This document shows positions 41,979 through 42,826 of a DNA stretch of 42,826 nucleotides, in pieces. The position numbers were made by a program, and so were the translations under genes. How positions within the stretch are numbered: position 1 is the first letter of the stretch; each line of letters starts with the position of its first letter. This DNA comes from Ignisphaera sp. Its GTDB lineage: Archaea > Thermoproteota > Thermoprotei_A > Sulfolobales > Ignisphaeraceae. The stretch spans positions 1 to 42,826 of the forward strand of contig JAPWTX010000013.1 of the NCBI GenBank assembly GCA_028275825.1. The letters run 5' to 3'. The notes beneath the pieces are model-generated. The model was not told the origin of the DNA and searched no databases. It worked only from the letters and a program-made list of their open reading frames with translations.

Positions 41979-42826
41979 TTGCTTAAGGTATTCAGAATTA
42001 AGAGTAGTTACTGGTACCCTGGTACAGATGTGTATGCAAAAGTTGCTGAGCTTGTAAAACCTGTGATTCGAGACCAGGATTTTGTTGTTGTATCGGAGAA
42101 ACCAATTTTAATAGCCCTTGGCTCTATATATGATGAGAAAGTCATTCCTCTAGACCCACTAACAGAGTTTGTTACAAAGGTTCTGAGCAGCCTCTGGCTC
42201 AGCTTCTTCAGAAAGTTTCCATCGCCAGTTGTAGAGGAGGTACTAAGAAATACCTCTCTGAAGAACCTAGCTAAGCACAAAAAGCTTGTTCTCAAACACA
42301 GCTCTCTACTGCACTTTCTCAAGCCTGTTTCAGAAGCCGGTATAGATGCTTCGAACCTTCCCTACCACTACGTGGCGATACCTATGCGTGGCATGAGCAA
42401 AGTTGTAGAGGGTATAAGAAGGACCTTGGCAGAGAGGCTAGGGGTAAACGTAAACGTTATGGTGATAGACAGCGATAGAATGGTTGTTTTTAGGAGATGC
42501 AGAGGCATTGCCATAGCTCCGAGACCAACTGAATACAGATATGTAATTGACTTGGGTGTGCTCAGCTATATTACGAGATTCCTACTTGGGGGAAAGGTAA
42601 GGCTCTACCCAACAATAGTAGCCTACGCAGGAAAGCAATACCCCCTCCACCTACTCCTAAAAATAGCTAAAAAAGCTGACAAAGCAATCATGAGTGGGTT
42701 AGGGAGAACAGCCATAGAAATGCTGAGAAATCTAAACAAGACCTCTTTCGATGAAGTGAAATGGAGTGATATGAATAAAGCCAAGCACTACCCAATAGCA
42801 ATAGTGAGAATACTGCACAGCCAACA
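41979..42826 (+). CDS. cofE: coenzyme F420-0:L-glutamate ligase, partial at window edge
   Basis: Adds glutamate to F420-0. The frame runs open from before 41979 to the last base (282 codons, no stop in the window). It shows the family pattern WYPGTDVYAKVAELVKPVIR, DQDFVVVSEKPILIALGSIY, KPVSEAGIDASNLPYHYVAI and TEYRYVIDLG, close to the thermophile archaeal branch. TTG 41979 is chosen because GAGG lies 9 bases ahead; TTG 41952 and 41961 are also in frame. F420 is the electron carrier of the Mtd and Mer steps not seen here. The gene is divergent from ftr. Confidence 0.8.
   Translation, partial: MLKVFRIKSSYWYPGTDVYAKVAELVKPVIRDQDFVVVSEKPILIALGSIYDEKVIPLDPLTEFVTKVLSSLWLSFFRKFPSPVVEEVLRNTSLKNLAKHKKLVLKHSSLLHFLKPVSEAGIDASNLPYHYVAIPMRGMSKVVEGIRRTLAERLGVNVNVMVIDSDRMVVFRRCRGIAIAPRPTEYRYVIDLGVLSYITRFLLGGKVRLYPTIVAYAGKQYPLHLLLKIAKKADKAIMSGLGRTAIEMLRNLNKTSFDEVKWSDMNKAKHYPIAIVRILHSQ

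Noticed and set aside
42008-42322. 104-codon minus-strand frame near the right edge
   Set aside because: It is antisense to the well-supported F420 ligase frame, which stays open to the end of the window.

Overview
The window looks like chromosome from a thermophilic archaeon, most likely in the TACK (crenarchaeal-like) group. The evidence is an archaeal five-subunit CODH/ACS (Cdh) operon, tetrahydromethanopterin-type C1 genes (fwd, ftr, mch), a predicted Xpb-Bax1 repair pair, an NreA repair protein with a PCNA-binding tail, A/T-rich TATA-like boxes, GGTGA-type ribosome binding sites and many GTG/TTG starts. I cannot assign a genus. No mcr, mtr or methanogenesis-specific gene is present, so the sequence shows a Wood-Ljungdahl pathway but not methanogenesis.

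Layout. 1-38 resembles the right end of an IS200/IS605-type element. 39-10439 (minus) is a CODH/ACS locus, read from 10439 downwards: cooT-like, cooC, cdhA, cdhB, cdhC, cdhD, cdhE and a RACo-like corrinoid activator. 10703-15028 holds a B3/4-domain protein, a MATE exporter, a DUF1286-like membrane protein and a zinc alcohol dehydrogenase. 15305-20810 is an aryl-CoA island: two inverted phenylacetate-CoA ligase genes flank or adjoin iorA-iorB. The two ligases share blocks of 196, 80 and 270 bp that are base-for-base identical, separated by diverged blocks. 21612-25752 carries an AmrS-like radical SAM enzyme and an xpb-bax1 pair. 26209-30028 (minus) is fmdE plus a FecBCD-type ABC importer. 30128-33952 holds a mutarotase-fold protein, nreA and a nucleotidyltransferase.

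34043-42826 is a second C1 block: fdhD and a RimK/MptN-like ATP-grasp ligase on plus, then on minus ftr, a fused fwdD-fwdB, fwdA, fwdC and mch, and finally a partial F420-0:glutamate ligase running off the right edge.

How the genes fit together. Fwd makes formylmethanofuran from CO2, Ftr moves the formyl to tetrahydromethanopterin and Mch cyclises it. The methyl group finally reaches the CdhDE corrinoid protein and is joined to CO by CdhABC to give acetyl-CoA. CooC and CooT probably handle nickel for CdhA and CdhC, the RACo-like protein would re-reduce the corrinoid, FdhD would sulfurate the Mo/W cofactor of Fwd, and the ATP-grasp and F420 ligases would finish the pterin and F420 cofactors. 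IorAB and PaaK link aromatic amino acids to aryl-acetyl-CoA. Several intergenic stretches carry structured, degenerate repeats that look like decayed mobile elements.
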